Part shown: positions 8,081-16,283 of the stretch, in pieces
Layout of the letters: each line of letters opens with the position of its first letter
Position numbering within the stretch: the first letter of the stretch is position 1
Origin: an uncultured Lachnoanaerobaculum sp.
GTDB taxonomy: Bacteria > Bacillota > Clostridia > Lachnospirales > Lachnospiraceae
Assembly: GCF_938015485.1 (NCBI RefSeq)
Contig: NZ_CALLVU010000161.1
Span: forward strand, 1-26,020
DNA length: 26,020 bases
Direction: 5' to 3'
Position numbers and translations under genes: made by a program
Notes under the pieces: generated by a model
What the model was told of the DNA's origin: nothing
Databases searched by the model: none
What the model saw: the letters and a program-made list of their open reading frames with translations, nothing else

Positions 8081-8130
8081 CATATAAAAAAGCTCTATAG
8101 CATGTTTCATGTGAAACATCACTATAGAGC
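8081..8130 (-). terminator. Terminator of the rpmH-rsmG operon, containing a parS site
   Basis: Read on the minus strand: GCTCTATAG (8130-8122), then the 18-base parS palindrome (8119-8102) as the upper stem, then CTATAGAGC (8100-8092), followed by a six-T tract (8091-8086). The outer nine-base arms pair perfectly and the parS half-sites extend the stem beyond a small one/two-base internal loop. This is a strong intrinsic terminator for transcripts that have passed rsmG, about 130 bases upstream. Confidence 0.82.
8103..8118. promoter_or_regulatory. parS: parS site 3, inside the terminator hairpin
   Basis: TGTTTCATGTGAAACA, identical to site 2. Its self-complementary half-sites form the upper part of the terminator stem at 8092-8130. 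Confidence 0.88.
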
Positions 8131-8141
8131 CTTATTCTCAT

Positions 8142-8157
8142 TGTTTCATATGAAACA
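8142..8157. promoter_or_regulatory. parS: parS site 4
   Basis: TGTTTCATATGAAACA, a perfect palindrome. Both central bases differ from the usual CG (TA here); the two TGTTTCA half-sites are intact. Confidence 0.8.
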
Positions 8158-8210
8158 GGAGTTTCTAAATTCTTATATTTTATATAAAACACATAGCATG
8201 ATTTTTTCTA

Positions 8211-8226
8211 TGTTTCATGTGAAACA
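8211..8226. promoter_or_regulatory. parS: parS site 5
   Basis: TGTTTCATGTGAAACA, identical to sites 2 and 3. Confidence 0.88.
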
Positions 8227-8243
8227 TGTTTTTTATTTTCTAA

Positions 8244-8259
8244 TGTTTCACATGAAACA
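8244..8259. promoter_or_regulatory. parS: parS site 6, next to the rsmG stop codon
   Basis: TGTTTCACATGAAACA, one base from consensus. It ends one base before the rsmG stop codon (8261-8263). Confidence 0.87.
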
Positions 8260-8260
8260 T

Positions 8261-8986
8261 CTACTTTATAGGTTCCTTAGTAGGTAACCCGGCTTTTCTT
8301 GGATATTTACCTGAGGTAGGCTTTACCTTCTTTATATCCAGCAATATTCTTTCCCCGTATTCATTAAGTTCAAACTTTACGGATTCACCTATTTCACCGC
8401 CCAGTACCTGTATCGCCGTCTTTGCATCATTTACTTCTACATCATACCCCTTTGACTTATATGATACAAAACTTCCACCAACCTTTACTAAAGGAAGACA
8501 GTACTCACTTAATGAAGCTAGATTTGCAACTGCTCTGGATACACATATATCAAAACTTTCTCTATACTTTTTATCTCTTGCAATATCCTCAGCTCTTGAG
8601 TGTATTGCAATTACATTTTTTATATTCAATACTTCACAAACTTCCTGTATAAATTTTATTCTCTTATTAAGGCTGTCTATCAATGTCAGTTTAAGATTTG
8701 GAAATGCAATAGCTAAAGGTATCCCCGGAAATCCCGCACCTGTACCAAGGTCCGCTATACTGTACTCCTTTTCATCAATATCTTTTATCAGCTTTTCCAA
8801 TGCAATACTGTCTATAAGATGTTTGAATGTAAATTCTCTTATCTCTGTGATGGATGTGAGATTCATAACCTTATTCTTCTCAACCAAAATCTCATAAAAC
8901 CTATATAGTTTTTCTTTCTTCTCATCTGAAAGTGAAGTGTCCAATATATTGTTTTCAGATAAGTATCTGTCCATATCGTTATACAT
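8261..8986 (-). CDS. rsmG: RsmG 16S rRNA m7G methyltransferase
   Basis: A 241-residue RsmG (GidB), which methylates N7 of a guanosine in the 530 loop of 16S rRNA (G527 in E. coli numbering) using S-adenosylmethionine. The SAM-binding motif ADLGTGAGFPGIP is at about 78-90, preceded by MNLTSI and FKHLIDS (41-60), all typical of the family. The start is taken at the ATG at 8986 because AGGAGA lies seven bases upstream; a longer frame from 9019 would place that site inside the coding region. The gene overlaps the end of mnmG by eight bases. It is the last gene of the operon, followed by four parS sites and the terminator. Loss of this enzyme is known to give low-level streptomycin resistance. Confidence 0.96.
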   Translation of the reverse strand: MYNDMDRYLSENNILDTSLSDEKKEKLYRFYEILVEKNKVMNLTSITEIREFTFKHLIDSIALEKLIKDIDEKEYSIADLGTGAGFPGIPLAIAFPNLKLTLIDSLNKRIKFIQEVCEVLNIKNVIAIHSRAEDIARDKKYRESFDICVSRAVANLASLSEYCLPLVKVGGSFVSYKSKGYDVEVNDAKTAIQVLGGEIGESVKFELNEYGERILLDIKKVKPTSGKYPRKAGLPTKEPIK

Positions 8987-10865
8987 CTTTTTTCTCCTTA
9001 TAGGTCTCCAGATACACAAGTAATACCGTTATATCTGCCGGTGATACGCCTGATATTCTTGAAGCCTGTCCGATAGAGCTTGGCCTTACTTTGCTAAGCT
9101 TTTGTACAGCCTCAATTCTCAGACTGTTAACCTTGGTGTAATCTATATCAAGCGGAATCTTTTTGTTTTCAAGCTTTTTAAACTGTTTTACCTGAGACTC
9201 CTGACGCTTTATATATCCCTCATATTTTATATTTATATTTACCTGATCTCTAACATCTTTCTTTAATTCTTTTCTGTCAGGATCCAACTCTCTTGTAATA
9301 TCATAATTTAGCTCCGGTCTCCTTATAAGTTCTGCCAGATTTGCAGATGTTTGAAGCGGAGTGGAGCCGTTTCTGACAAGAAAATCCTGTACTGTAGCAG
9401 TAGCGCCTATATGTATATTTTTTAACCTTTCAACTTCATTTGAAATCTGTCTTTCTTTTTCTAAAAGTCTTTCATATCTTTCCTCTGATATAAGCCCTAC
9501 ATCATGTCCGATTTTTGAAAGTCTTAAATCCGCATTATCCTGTCTTAGAAGTAATCTGTATTCAGATCTGGATGTCATCATCCTATAAGGCTCATGACTT
9601 TCTTTAGTAACCAGATCATCTATCAACACACCTATATATCCCTGATCTCTGCCTATTACTACAGGTTCTCGTCCAAGTACCTTCATAGCTGCATTTATTC
9701 CCGCCATAAGTCCTTGTACCGCAGCTTCCTCATAACCTGAACTTCCGTTGAACTGTCCTGCGGCAAACAGACCTTCCAAATTTCTGAACTCCAAGCTGTC
9801 CTTAAGCTGTCTGGCATCAATACAGTCATATTCTATAGCATATCCGTTTCTGACAATATTTGCATTTTCAAATCCCTTGATACTTTTTATCATTTCTTCC
9901 TGTACATCCTCAGGGAGAGAACTTGACAAGCCCGAAAGATACATCTCATTGGTATATAAACCCTCAGGCTCTACAAATATCTGATGTCTGTCCTTATCCG
10001 GAAACTTTACCACCTTATCCTCTATAGACGGGCAGTATCTCGGACCTGTACCCTTTATAGCACCTGAAAACAGCGGTGACCTGCCTATATTCTCTCGTAT
10101 TATTTCATGAGTACGTTCGTTGGTATAAGCGAGATAGCATTTTACCTGTTCTTTCTGTACACTTTCAGGATCCGTCTCAAAAGAAAAAGGTACAACCGGA
10201 TTGTCGCCATATTGTTCCTGCATTACACAATAATCTATACTTCTGCCGTCCACCCTTGCAGGTGTACCTGTTTTGAATCTATTTAAAGATATTCCCGCAT
10301 CCAAAAGCGATTCCGAAAGATGATTTGCAGACTTTAATCCGTTAGGACCTGTATACTCGGACACCTCACCGTATATACATCTTGCCTTCAAATATGTGCC
10401 TGTTGCAAGTACTACAGCCTTGGCATAATACTTACTGCCTGATACACTCTCAACACCCTTACATACATTGTCGCCGGCAATCAGCTTTGTAATTTCTTTT
10501 TGACAAACGGTCAAATTTGGAGTGTTCTCAAGTATCTTTCTCATTTGCTTTGAGTATTCCTGCTTATCCGCCTGCGCTCTAAGTGAGTGCACTGCAGGTC
10601 CCTTTGAAGCGTTGAGCATCTTTGACTGTATAAATGTCTTATCTATACATTTGCCCATTTCACCGCCAAGTGCATCAAGTTCCTTTACCAGATGTCCTTT
10701 TGAACTGCCTCCTATATTCGGGTTACACGGCATCATCGCTATGGAATCCACACTTACCGTAAAAATGATTGTCTTAAGACCGAGCCTTGCACTTGCAAGA
10801 GCCGCCTCGCACCCTGCATGACCTGCACCTACTATAACAACATCATATGTCTTTTCTATTATCAT
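8979..10865 (-). CDS. mnmG: MnmG tRNA uridine-34 modification enzyme, FAD subunit
   Basis: A 628-residue MnmG (GidA), full length. With MnmE it installs the aminomethyl or carboxymethylaminomethyl group on C5 of the wobble uridine of certain tRNAs, using FAD, folate and GTP. The FAD-binding glycine motif GAGHAGCEAA is at 13-22, followed by MMPCNPNIGG with Cys47. The GPRYCPSIEDKVVKF motif carries the second conserved cysteine. The helical C-terminal domain (from about 540) binds MnmE. The ATG at 10865 has an AAGGA ribosome binding site. It lies 15 bases after mnmE, which makes an operon of the two partners. Confidence 0.97.
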   Translation of the reverse strand: MIIEKTYDVVIVGAGHAGCEAALASARLGLKTIIFTVSVDSIAMMPCNPNIGGSSKGHLVKELDALGGEMGKCIDKTFIQSKMLNASKGPAVHSLRAQADKQEYSKQMRKILENTPNLTVCQKEITKLIAGDNVCKGVESVSGSKYYAKAVVLATGTYLKARCIYGEVSEYTGPNGLKSANHLSESLLDAGISLNRFKTGTPARVDGRSIDYCVMQEQYGDNPVVPFSFETDPESVQKEQVKCYLAYTNERTHEIIRENIGRSPLFSGAIKGTGPRYCPSIEDKVVKFPDKDRHQIFVEPEGLYTNEMYLSGLSSSLPEDVQEEMIKSIKGFENANIVRNGYAIEYDCIDARQLKDSLEFRNLEGLFAAGQFNGSSGYEEAAVQGLMAGINAAMKVLGREPVVIGRDQGYIGVLIDDLVTKESHEPYRMMTSRSEYRLLLRQDNADLRLSKIGHDVGLISEERYERLLEKERQISNEVERLKNIHIGATATVQDFLVRNGSTPLQTSANLAELIRRPELNYDITRELDPDRKELKKDVRDQVNINIKYEGYIKRQESQVKQFKKLENKKIPLDIDYTKVNSLRIEAVQKLSKVRPSSIGQASRISGVSPADITVLLVYLETYKEKKDV

Positions 10866-10880
10866 ATATTTTCCTTCTGT

Positions 10881-12251
10881 CTATTTACCCATGCAAAACT
10901 TCGAGAATATCTCATTTACAACATCATCATCCACAGTCTCTCCGATAATTTCTCCAAGTGCCTCATATGCATTTAATAAGTCTATCGTAAAGAAGTCCTC
11001 CTCATATCCTTCATCAATACTAGAAAGACACATCTCTAGCGACTCCATCGCCTCATTTATGATTTCCTGATGCCTGATATTGGTTATAATAATCTGATCG
11101 TTAAAATTTATCTCATTTGAAATAAACTTAGCCTTTATCATATTTTCAAGCTCGTCCACACCTGTATTATCCTTAGCCGAAAAGATTATTACATCCTTAT
11201 CGCTGTATTTTCTTATATCATCCACGCTTACTTTAAGTTCCTTATCAGACTTATTGATAAGCACTATAGCCTGCTTGTCTTTAACACTTTCAAGCAAACT
11301 TATATCTTCACCGTCAAGAGATAGCAGTCCGTCTATTACCACCAAGTTCAAATCGGCATTATTACTTGCCTCTATAGCCTTCTTTACACCGATACTTTCC
11401 ACGACATCATCAGTCTCTCTGATACCTGCAGTATCTGTAATATTCAGACTGATTCCAGAGAGCTTAATATTTTCTGTCAAAGTATCTCTGGTAGTACCTG
11501 CGATATCCGTGACTATAGCTCTGTCACTCCTTGATAAGAGATTTAAGATAGAAGATTTTCCTGCATTAGGCTTACCGATAATAACGGTATTTATACCTTC
11601 TCTTATAATACTTCCGTCCTTAAATGATTTTTGCAAATATTCTATTCTTGTAATAAGCTTTTTTACAATCTTTCTCAACTTTACACTGTAACCGTCAAGC
11701 GAATAATGCTCGGGATCATCAAGTGCGGCTTCTATAAAAGCTATTTGCTCCAAAATCTTGGCTCTGATTGTCTTTATATTCTCAGTCAATGCACCGCTTA
11801 ACTGCCTTATACCGGCTTTAAGCGCCAAATCATTTTTTGCCTCTATTATATCTATTACAGCCTCAGCCTGACTTAGGTCCATCTTGCCGTTTAAAAAGGC
11901 CCTCTTTGTAAACTCACCCGGAAGTGCCGGCCTTGCACCTGATTTAAGCACTGCATGAAGTACCTTCTCCAAAATAAGTATACCTCCATGACAGTTTATT
12001 TCCACAGTATCCTCACCTGTAAAAGTTCTTGGTGCTTTCATAAGCATTACAAGCACTTCATCTATTATCTCATCGCCGAAATATACATGACCGTAGTTTA
12101 TGGTATGTGATTCAACCTCTCTCAAACTTTTTTTTCCGCTAAATATCTTATCCGCTATTCCTATAGCATCCTCACCGCTGATTCTTATTATACCTATTCC
12201 ACTTTCACCAAGTGCAGTTGCAATAGCGGCAATAGTATCTGTTTTCTTCAT
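10881..12251 (-). CDS. mnmE: MnmE tRNA modification GTPase
   Basis: A 456-residue MnmE (TrmE), the potassium-dependent GTPase partner of MnmG. The N-terminal folate-binding domain (1-118) starts with DTIAAIATALGESGIGIIR. A helical domain surrounds an inserted G domain with GKPNAGKS at 226-233 (G1), AGTTRD at 251-256 (G2), DTAG at 273-276 (G3) and NKSD at 333-336 (G4). The C-terminus is FCMGK, carrying the conserved cysteine of the usual FCIGK ending. The ATG at 12251 is preceded by GGAGG. A hairpin separates it from jag. Confidence 0.97.
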   Translation of the reverse strand: MKKTDTIAAIATALGESGIGIIRISGEDAIGIADKIFSGKKSLREVESHTINYGHVYFGDEIIDEVLVMLMKAPRTFTGEDTVEINCHGGILILEKVLHAVLKSGARPALPGEFTKRAFLNGKMDLSQAEAVIDIIEAKNDLALKAGIRQLSGALTENIKTIRAKILEQIAFIEAALDDPEHYSLDGYSVKLRKIVKKLITRIEYLQKSFKDGSIIREGINTVIIGKPNAGKSSILNLLSRSDRAIVTDIAGTTRDTLTENIKLSGISLNITDTAGIRETDDVVESIGVKKAIEASNNADLNLVVIDGLLSLDGEDISLLESVKDKQAIVLINKSDKELKVSVDDIRKYSDKDVIIFSAKDNTGVDELENMIKAKFISNEINFNDQIIITNIRHQEIINEAMESLEMCLSSIDEGYEEDFFTIDLLNAYEALGEIIGETVDDDVVNEIFSKFCMGK

Positions 12252-12270
12252 ATTCCTCCATAATATATGA

Positions 12271-12311
12271 AAAGAGGACCATCAATAACTATGTTATCAA
12301 TAGCCCTCTTT
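12271..12311 (-). other. Hairpin between jag and mnmE
   Basis: AAAGAGG (12271-12277) pairs with CCTCTTT (12305-12311), with a further five-base inner match (ATAAC with GTTAT). On the minus strand it ends in only four T residues. It may be a weak terminator that lowers expression of the tRNA-modification genes, or an RNA-processing site. Confidence 0.4.
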
Positions 12312-12325
12312 CACAAGACCGTTCT

Positions 12326-13294
12326 TTATTGCATTTCCCTTTTAGGGCTTCTTTTATTTTGTTTAAAGCTTTTCTTCGGATAGATTGTAATATGTCTGAA
12401 AGGCTCCTCACCCACGCTCTTTGTTGACACCATATTGTCACCCTGTAATACTGCATGAATAATTCTTCTTTCATAAGCATTCATAGGCTCAAGCTCTGTA
12501 AATCTGCCTGTTTTCTTTACCTTTGATGCTATATTCTTTGCAAGCAATTCAAGCTTTTCTTTTCTCTTTTTTCTGTAGTTCTCGGTATCAAGCTTGATTC
12601 TTATATAGCTTTCACTGCTTTTGTTCACTACAAGACTGAGAATATACTGTAATGAATCAAGTGTTTGACCTCTTTTACCGATAAGTACACCCAAGTCTTC
12701 CTCACCCTCTATTACTATAGAAAGCTCATTCGTCTTAAATGAGAAATTATAATTTGCGTGTGCCGACAAATCCATAGCCTTGAACAAATCATTCAAAAAG
12801 CCGTCCACTACGCCTCTGACAGCTTCAAGCTCATCATTGGTAAGTATCTTCTTATTGGAGCTCTCGTATTTGTCTTCTCCATAGAATTTTGTGTACTCAT
12901 CTACAGCCTCTGTAGCGGTCTCTTTGACTTTGGAAATCTCTACAGGTTCTACCTTAACTTCTTTCTTTTGTGCTACAGGCTCATCCCTTTTTTCTATATC
13001 CTTCTTTTCAATAGGAGATTTTTGTTCTCTTACTTTCTCAGACACCTTAGGAGCCTCACTTGCCGATACATTCTTGGTTGCATTTGTATTCTTTTTCTTT
13101 GCAACCTCACTATCGCCGGATTTCTTCACAGTGACCTTAAGTGTCCACGGCTTTACACCGATGATTCCCAAAAATCCGTTTGTGCCTCTTTCAATAATCT
13201 CTACATCCACATTTTCACTGGTGGTCCCAAGCTCAATCAATGCCTTTGTCAAAGCTTCATCATAATTTCTCGCTGAAACTCTAGCACTATCCAT
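12326..13294 (-). CDS. jag: Jag/KhpB (EloR) RNA-binding protein
   Basis: A 322-residue Jag protein (also KhpB or EloR), an RNA-binding regulator tied to cell elongation in Gram-positive bacteria, where it pairs with KhpA. The order is a Jag_N domain (1-55), a long Lys/Glu-rich linker (about 57-150), a KH domain with IGKRGQT (205-211), and an R3H domain (about 240-307) with NAYERRIIH. The linker resembles those of other Firmicute homologues. The ATG at 13294 has a ribosome binding site that overlaps the yidC stop codon, so translation is probably coupled. Pairing with yidC is conserved across Firmicutes. Confidence 0.95.
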   Translation of the reverse strand: MDSARVSARNYDEALTKALIELGTTSENVDVEIIERGTNGFLGIIGVKPWTLKVTVKKSGDSEVAKKKNTNATKNVSASEAPKVSEKVREQKSPIEKKDIEKRDEPVAQKKEVKVEPVEISKVKETATEAVDEYTKFYGEDKYESSNKKILTNDELEAVRGVVDGFLNDLFKAMDLSAHANYNFSFKTNELSIVIEGEEDLGVLIGKRGQTLDSLQYILSLVVNKSSESYIRIKLDTENYRKKRKEKLELLAKNIASKVKKTGRFTELEPMNAYERRIIHAVLQGDNMVSTKSVGEEPFRHITIYPKKSFKQNKRSPKREMQ

Positions 13295-13304
13295 CTCATT
13301 CCTC

Positions 13305-14558
13305 CTATTTATTTTTCTTAGAATTCTGCTTCTCGTTGTACTTTGCTACCATATTGGCCTTAGAAGCAAGTGATCCCGGCTTTGCATCTTTATTATAATA
13401 CTCGGTAGAATCTTTTATATTCTTTGCATTCACTTCATATTTCTTTGCTTTATTTTCTTTTTCCTGCTTTTCAATCTCATCCATATGCTTTGCATTCTCA
13501 ATTACCTTTTTATTGGCGCTGAGTGCAGGAAGACCCTGTTTTGCTCTTTTGGCATTTTGTTTTGCAAGATTATTTTCTACTAATTTATCAATATCCATAT
13601 CTTTTAACTGATAATTAACAAGCAACTGAATAATTGTTCTTGCAAGTGCTGAGGCAATCCAGTATATACCGATACCTGCAGGAAGAGTGAAGCAGAAGAA
13701 TACCGACATAAGCGGCATTACAGTATTCATGCTCTGCATCTGCTTTGCCATGTCGCTTTCATTGCCTGAATTCTGCGGCTGATTTACCGTCATTACCTTA
13801 GTTGATAAAAACTGTGTAAGGCCTGCAAGTATCGGAATGATCCAAGCGATATTTATATGGTTCATTCCCTGCCAAGGCGCTACAGATAAATCAATTCCCA
13901 AAAATGAATTCATCTGCTTAATCAGCGGAACGCTTGTATTCAATACATCGCTCATGCTTGGGAATGTTTCACCAAGTTTAGTCCACTTCTCAGGTGTGAA
14001 CTTATATAATAAATCTATAACCTTATTTATAACAGTATAATCGTTGTTCTCTACGGGAAGTCTGACCGCTTTTGCCATATCACTGATTTTATTGATATAA
14101 TCAGGCTGTTGCATAAGAGAATTTGCTACATTCTCAAAAACTCCGCGAACACTTGTAACATACGCAGGAATTCTATATATAACCTGATACAGACCGAACA
14201 ATATAGGCATCTGTATAAGAAGCGGAAGACAACCGCCGGTCATACTTGTACCATACTTACTGTATACGGCTCTGGTCTCGGCATTCATCTTCATCGCCGA
14301 CTCATTATCTGTTTTGCCTTTGTACTTATCCTGTATAGCCTTTATTTCAGGCTGAATTACAGCCATAAGCTTCTGAGATTTTTGCTGTTTTATAGTGAGA
14401 GGAATCATTATAACATTTATCACTATTGTAAATACAATAATTGCGATACCGATATTTGTTATTCCTATATCAAATATCAGATTCATTATAAATCCCAGTA
14501 TCTCAGCAAACCAACCTATAATAGGCGTACTTGACTTTGTTAATAGTACAATGTCCAA
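13305..14558 (-). CDS. yidC: YidC/Oxa1 membrane protein insertase
   Basis: A 417-residue YidC-family insertase of the Gram-positive type, without the large periplasmic domain of Gram-negative YidC. Hydrophobic segments are at about 13-30, 35-55 and 108-128, with more in the C-terminal half. The cytoplasmic hairpin (about 57-100) and the GGCLPLLIQMPILFGLYQVI stretch (108-127) are typical. An extra loop of roughly 100 residues precedes the later membrane helices. The last 95 residues are Lys/Asn-rich and probably bind ribosomes. There is no lipobox cysteine at the start. The start codon is TTG (14558), supported by a GGAGG site seven bases upstream. Confidence 0.95.
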   Translation of the reverse strand: MDIVLLTKSSTPIIGWFAEILGFIMNLIFDIGITNIGIAIIVFTIVINVIMIPLTIKQQKSQKLMAVIQPEIKAIQDKYKGKTDNESAMKMNAETRAVYSKYGTSMTGGCLPLLIQMPILFGLYQVIYRIPAYVTSVRGVFENVANSLMQQPDYINKISDMAKAVRLPVENNDYTVINKVIDLLYKFTPEKWTKLGETFPSMSDVLNTSVPLIKQMNSFLGIDLSVAPWQGMNHINIAWIIPILAGLTQFLSTKVMTVNQPQNSGNESDMAKQMQSMNTVMPLMSVFFCFTLPAGIGIYWIASALARTIIQLLVNYQLKDMDIDKLVENNLAKQNAKRAKQGLPALSANKKVIENAKHMDEIEKQEKENKAKKYEVNAKNIKDSTEYYNKDAKPGSLASKANMVAKYNEKQNSKKNK

Positions 14559-14608
14559 GCTAATACCTCCAATATTTATTATATTTTCTAAAATAAACTT
14601 ATCATTTT

Positions 14609-14845
14609 CTATGGTACAGGGTCATAGCCTCCCTTTGCTAAAGGATTGCACCTTAAAATTCTCCAAATACTAAGCAGTGTGCCCTTTATTATGCCGTGTT
14701 TTTTCAAAGCTTCTATGGCATACTGCGAGCAGGTAGGAGTATAAATACAATGCGTTCTGACCTTCAGCGGTGACAGAAATATCTGATAGAACCTAATAAG
14801 CTTAATCATTCCTGTTTTTATTAAGCTATTTAATTTTTTCAACAT
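14609..14845 (-). CDS. yidD: YidD membrane protein insertion efficiency factor
   Basis: A 78-residue YidD, a small, conserved membrane-associated protein that aids YidC-dependent insertion. The family signature is complete: IRFYQIFLSPL (17-27), CIYTPTCSQYAIEAL (33-47), and the C-terminal RCNPLAKGGYDPVP. The ATG lies inside rnpA (20-base overlap in another frame) with a weak AAAGAAG site, suggesting coupling to rnpA translation. It sits between rnpA and yidC, the usual order. Confidence 0.95.
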   Translation of the reverse strand: MLKKLNSLIKTGMIKLIRFYQIFLSPLKVRTHCIYTPTCSQYAIEALKKHGIIKGTLLSIWRILRCNPLAKGGYDPVP

Positions 14846-15179
14846 CTTCTTTGTCCAGTCTATGTGATTTTAGCAAATGTAAATAGGCACTTTCAAGCTT
14901 ATGATAATCCTTCACATCTGCACCTACTCGAACTACTACTATTATATCTAATCCCTTTTTCTCTATCTTATTCAGCCTAAAAATCTCTCTAAGCTTTCTT
15001 ACAAATGTATGCCTGACCACACTGTTGCCATTTTTCTTTGAAACCGATATGCCTATTCTGTTATAGGCAAGTTCATTCTTATATACATACATAACAAGAG
15101 CTTTATTGGCATATGACTTTCCATTCTTATACACCTTTTGAAAATCAGCATTACTTCTTAAAGACGGAAAATTCTTCAC
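14826..15179 (-). CDS. rnpA: RnpA, protein component of RNase P
   Basis: A 117-residue RNase P protein subunit, which helps the catalytic RNA process tRNA 5' ends. The FxxVYKNGKSYANKALVMYV start and NRIGISVSKKNGNSVVRH core are typical. The segment after the core is unusual: the family's RNR (or RHR) box reads RHT here (RHTFVRKLRE), so its second arginine is a threonine. The start codon is GTG (15179), with AAGGAG five bases upstream. The gene follows rpmH after 177 bases that contain a strong hairpin. Confidence 0.94.
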   Translation of the reverse strand: MKNFPSLRSNADFQKVYKNGKSYANKALVMYVYKNELAYNRIGISVSKKNGNSVVRHTFVRKLREIFRLNKIEKKGLDIIVVVRVGADVKDYHKLESAYLHLLKSHRLDKEDVEKIK

Positions 15180-15261
15180 ACAAACTCCTTGATGCCTCTT
15201 GCATCATAACTGAAAACTTATATCGGGCAGCATATCATACCCGACAATAGTCGTAAACTAA

Positions 15262-15285
15262 AGGGATAGTCATAAGACTATCCCT
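15262..15285 (-). other. Hairpin between rpmH and rnpA
   Basis: A perfect 10-bp stem (AGGGATAGTC at 15262-15271 with GACTATCCCT at 15276-15285) and a four-base loop. Only three T residues follow on the minus strand, so it is probably not a full terminator. It could be an attenuator or processing site that lets rpmH be made in excess of rnpA. Confidence 0.55.
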
Positions 15286-15356
15286 AAGTAATCTTCGACA
15301 GATAATTTCTTTGCTATAAACTAGCACTCATCTGTTTTGGCTTTTGCCTTATTTTT

Positions 15357-15491
15357 TTAAGCTGATAATCTAGCTCTTCCCTTTGCTCTTCTGGCAGCTA
15401 AAACTTTTCTACCACCGGCAGAACTCATTCTTGCTCTAAAACCGTGAACCTTAGATCTTTGTCTCTTCTTAGGTTGGAATGTCATTTTCAT
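15357..15491 (-). CDS. rpmH: Ribosomal protein L34
   Basis: A 44-residue, highly basic protein with the standard L34 sequence: MKMTFQPKKRQRSKVHGFR at the start, RMSSAGGRKVLAARRAKGR in the middle, RLSA at the end. It is part of the large ribosomal subunit. The ATG at 15491 is preceded by a near-perfect AAGGAGGTG site eight bases away. The promoter at 15575-15603 lies directly upstream. It is the first gene of the long leftward operon. Confidence 0.98.
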   Translation of the reverse strand: MKMTFQPKKRQRSKVHGFRARMSSAGGRKVLAARRAKGRARLSA

Positions 15492-15574
15492 GGTCTGGCA
15501 CCTCCTTACTTCTTTTCGTTTGTCTAGTCTTTCTCAAGTCTATGTTCTTCACTTTCTAAAGAACGCACCCTAGT

Positions 15575-15603
15575 ATTATAGTAAAAGAAGCCTTGCAAGT
15601 CAA
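15575..15603 (-). promoter_or_regulatory. Strong promoter of the rpmH operon
   Basis: On the minus strand: TTGACT (15598-15603), a 17-base spacer, and TATAAT (15575-15580). Eleven of twelve bases match sigma-70 consensus. The promoter starts a few bases beyond the end of the ECF gene (stop at 15609). No terminator is seen between them, so read-through from the ECF gene is also possible. Confidence 0.85.
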
Positions 15604-15608
15604 TAGTT

Positions 15609-16238
15609 TTATCGTTCTTCACTGATTTTTAATAATGTTCCGGCAATTGCCAAAGTTAAGATTGCAGATACTATCGCCTCTGCCACTCCCTGTGTACCTA
15701 TAATACCTACTATTACATATGGGAGCTGTGATAACTCTCTGCCTGTTGCAGAAGCATAATGCTGTCCGAACAAAAAATAGATTCCGCTCATTACCAAAAT
15801 AGTATTGGTGACAGCCGCCATAGCTCCGGATACCAACAATGCAATCTTCATCTTTCCTGTTTTTCTGATTGCATTGAATACAAGTGCAGCCACTATACCT
15901 ACAAGTATTCTCGGAACAAAGCATACTATAATTGATCTTATGCCACCTGTATATCCCGCTATTGCAGGTGCGAACGGTGAAAAGCAAAATGATGTAGGGT
16001 TCGGCATAAATGTATTCTTCCACATACTTCCAAGTGCGAATACAAAACCAAGTCCTGCTCCCTCTTTTACACCAAGTAAAATGGCACCTATGGCTACCGT
16101 CACATGAATGATTGTCGCATTCATAATTCCAAGCGGTATAAATCCTAAAATAGGCACCAGTGTCTGGATAATAATGATTGCTATAAAGATAGCCATTATC
16201 ACCATCTTCTTTGTCTTTTGATAAGAATCTCTCTTCAT
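15609..16238 (-). CDS. ECF transporter S component, substrate unknown
   Basis: A 209-residue hydrophobic protein with five or six membrane segments and the shape of ECF-transporter S components. These bind a vitamin or its precursor and work with a shared EcfA/A'/T module. The stretch MNATIIHVTVAIGAILLGVKEGAGLGFVFALGS is split here as MNATIIHV (39-46) and GAILLGVKEGAGLGF (51-65). It resembles the S-component family that includes the pantothenate, pyridoxine and folate types, and is followed by PNPTSFCFSPFAP (79-91). The substrate cannot be read from sequence; pantothenate is one possibility. The ATG at 16238 has an AGAGGAG site. Its promoter lies inside the 75-bp repeat left of the IS. Confidence 0.85.
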   Translation of the reverse strand: MKRDSYQKTKKMVIMAIFIAIIIIQTLVPILGFIPLGIMNATIIHVTVAIGAILLGVKEGAGLGFVFALGSMWKNTFMPNPTSFCFSPFAPAIAGYTGGIRSIIVCFVPRILVGIVAALVFNAIRKTGKMKIALLVSGAMAAVTNTILVMSGIYFLFGQHYASATGRELSQLPYVIVGIIGTQGVAEAIVSAILTLAIAGTLLKISEER

Positions 16239-16283
16239 CTTTTTCTCCTCTCGCTACTATTCCTATTGGATATAATGCACTTA

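Larger units (their letters stand above)
6820..8260. other. Gene-poor AT-rich spacer containing the parS clusters
   Basis: A 1.4 kb stretch without a convincing gene. The left edge holds the par operon promoter and two parS-like sites. The right edge holds four parS-like sites and the terminator of the rpmH-rsmG operon. Between them (about 7000-8080) the sequence is very AT-rich. A 64-codon frame (7284-7478) has no ribosome binding site and no recognisable family. A short open stretch near 7650-7740 reads like a protein C-terminus but has stops and no start upstream. This could be a decayed gene or structural DNA. A nested inverted repeat at 7524-7600 is listed separately. Confidence 0.7.

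Noticed and set aside
11254..11691. A 145-codon frame on the + strand
   Set aside because: It lies wholly antisense to mnmE, whose protein is complete and conserved, and has no family features.
12289..12480. A 63-codon minus-strand frame at the jag-mnmE junction
   Set aside because: It overlaps the R3H domain of jag in another frame and runs into the intergenic hairpin.
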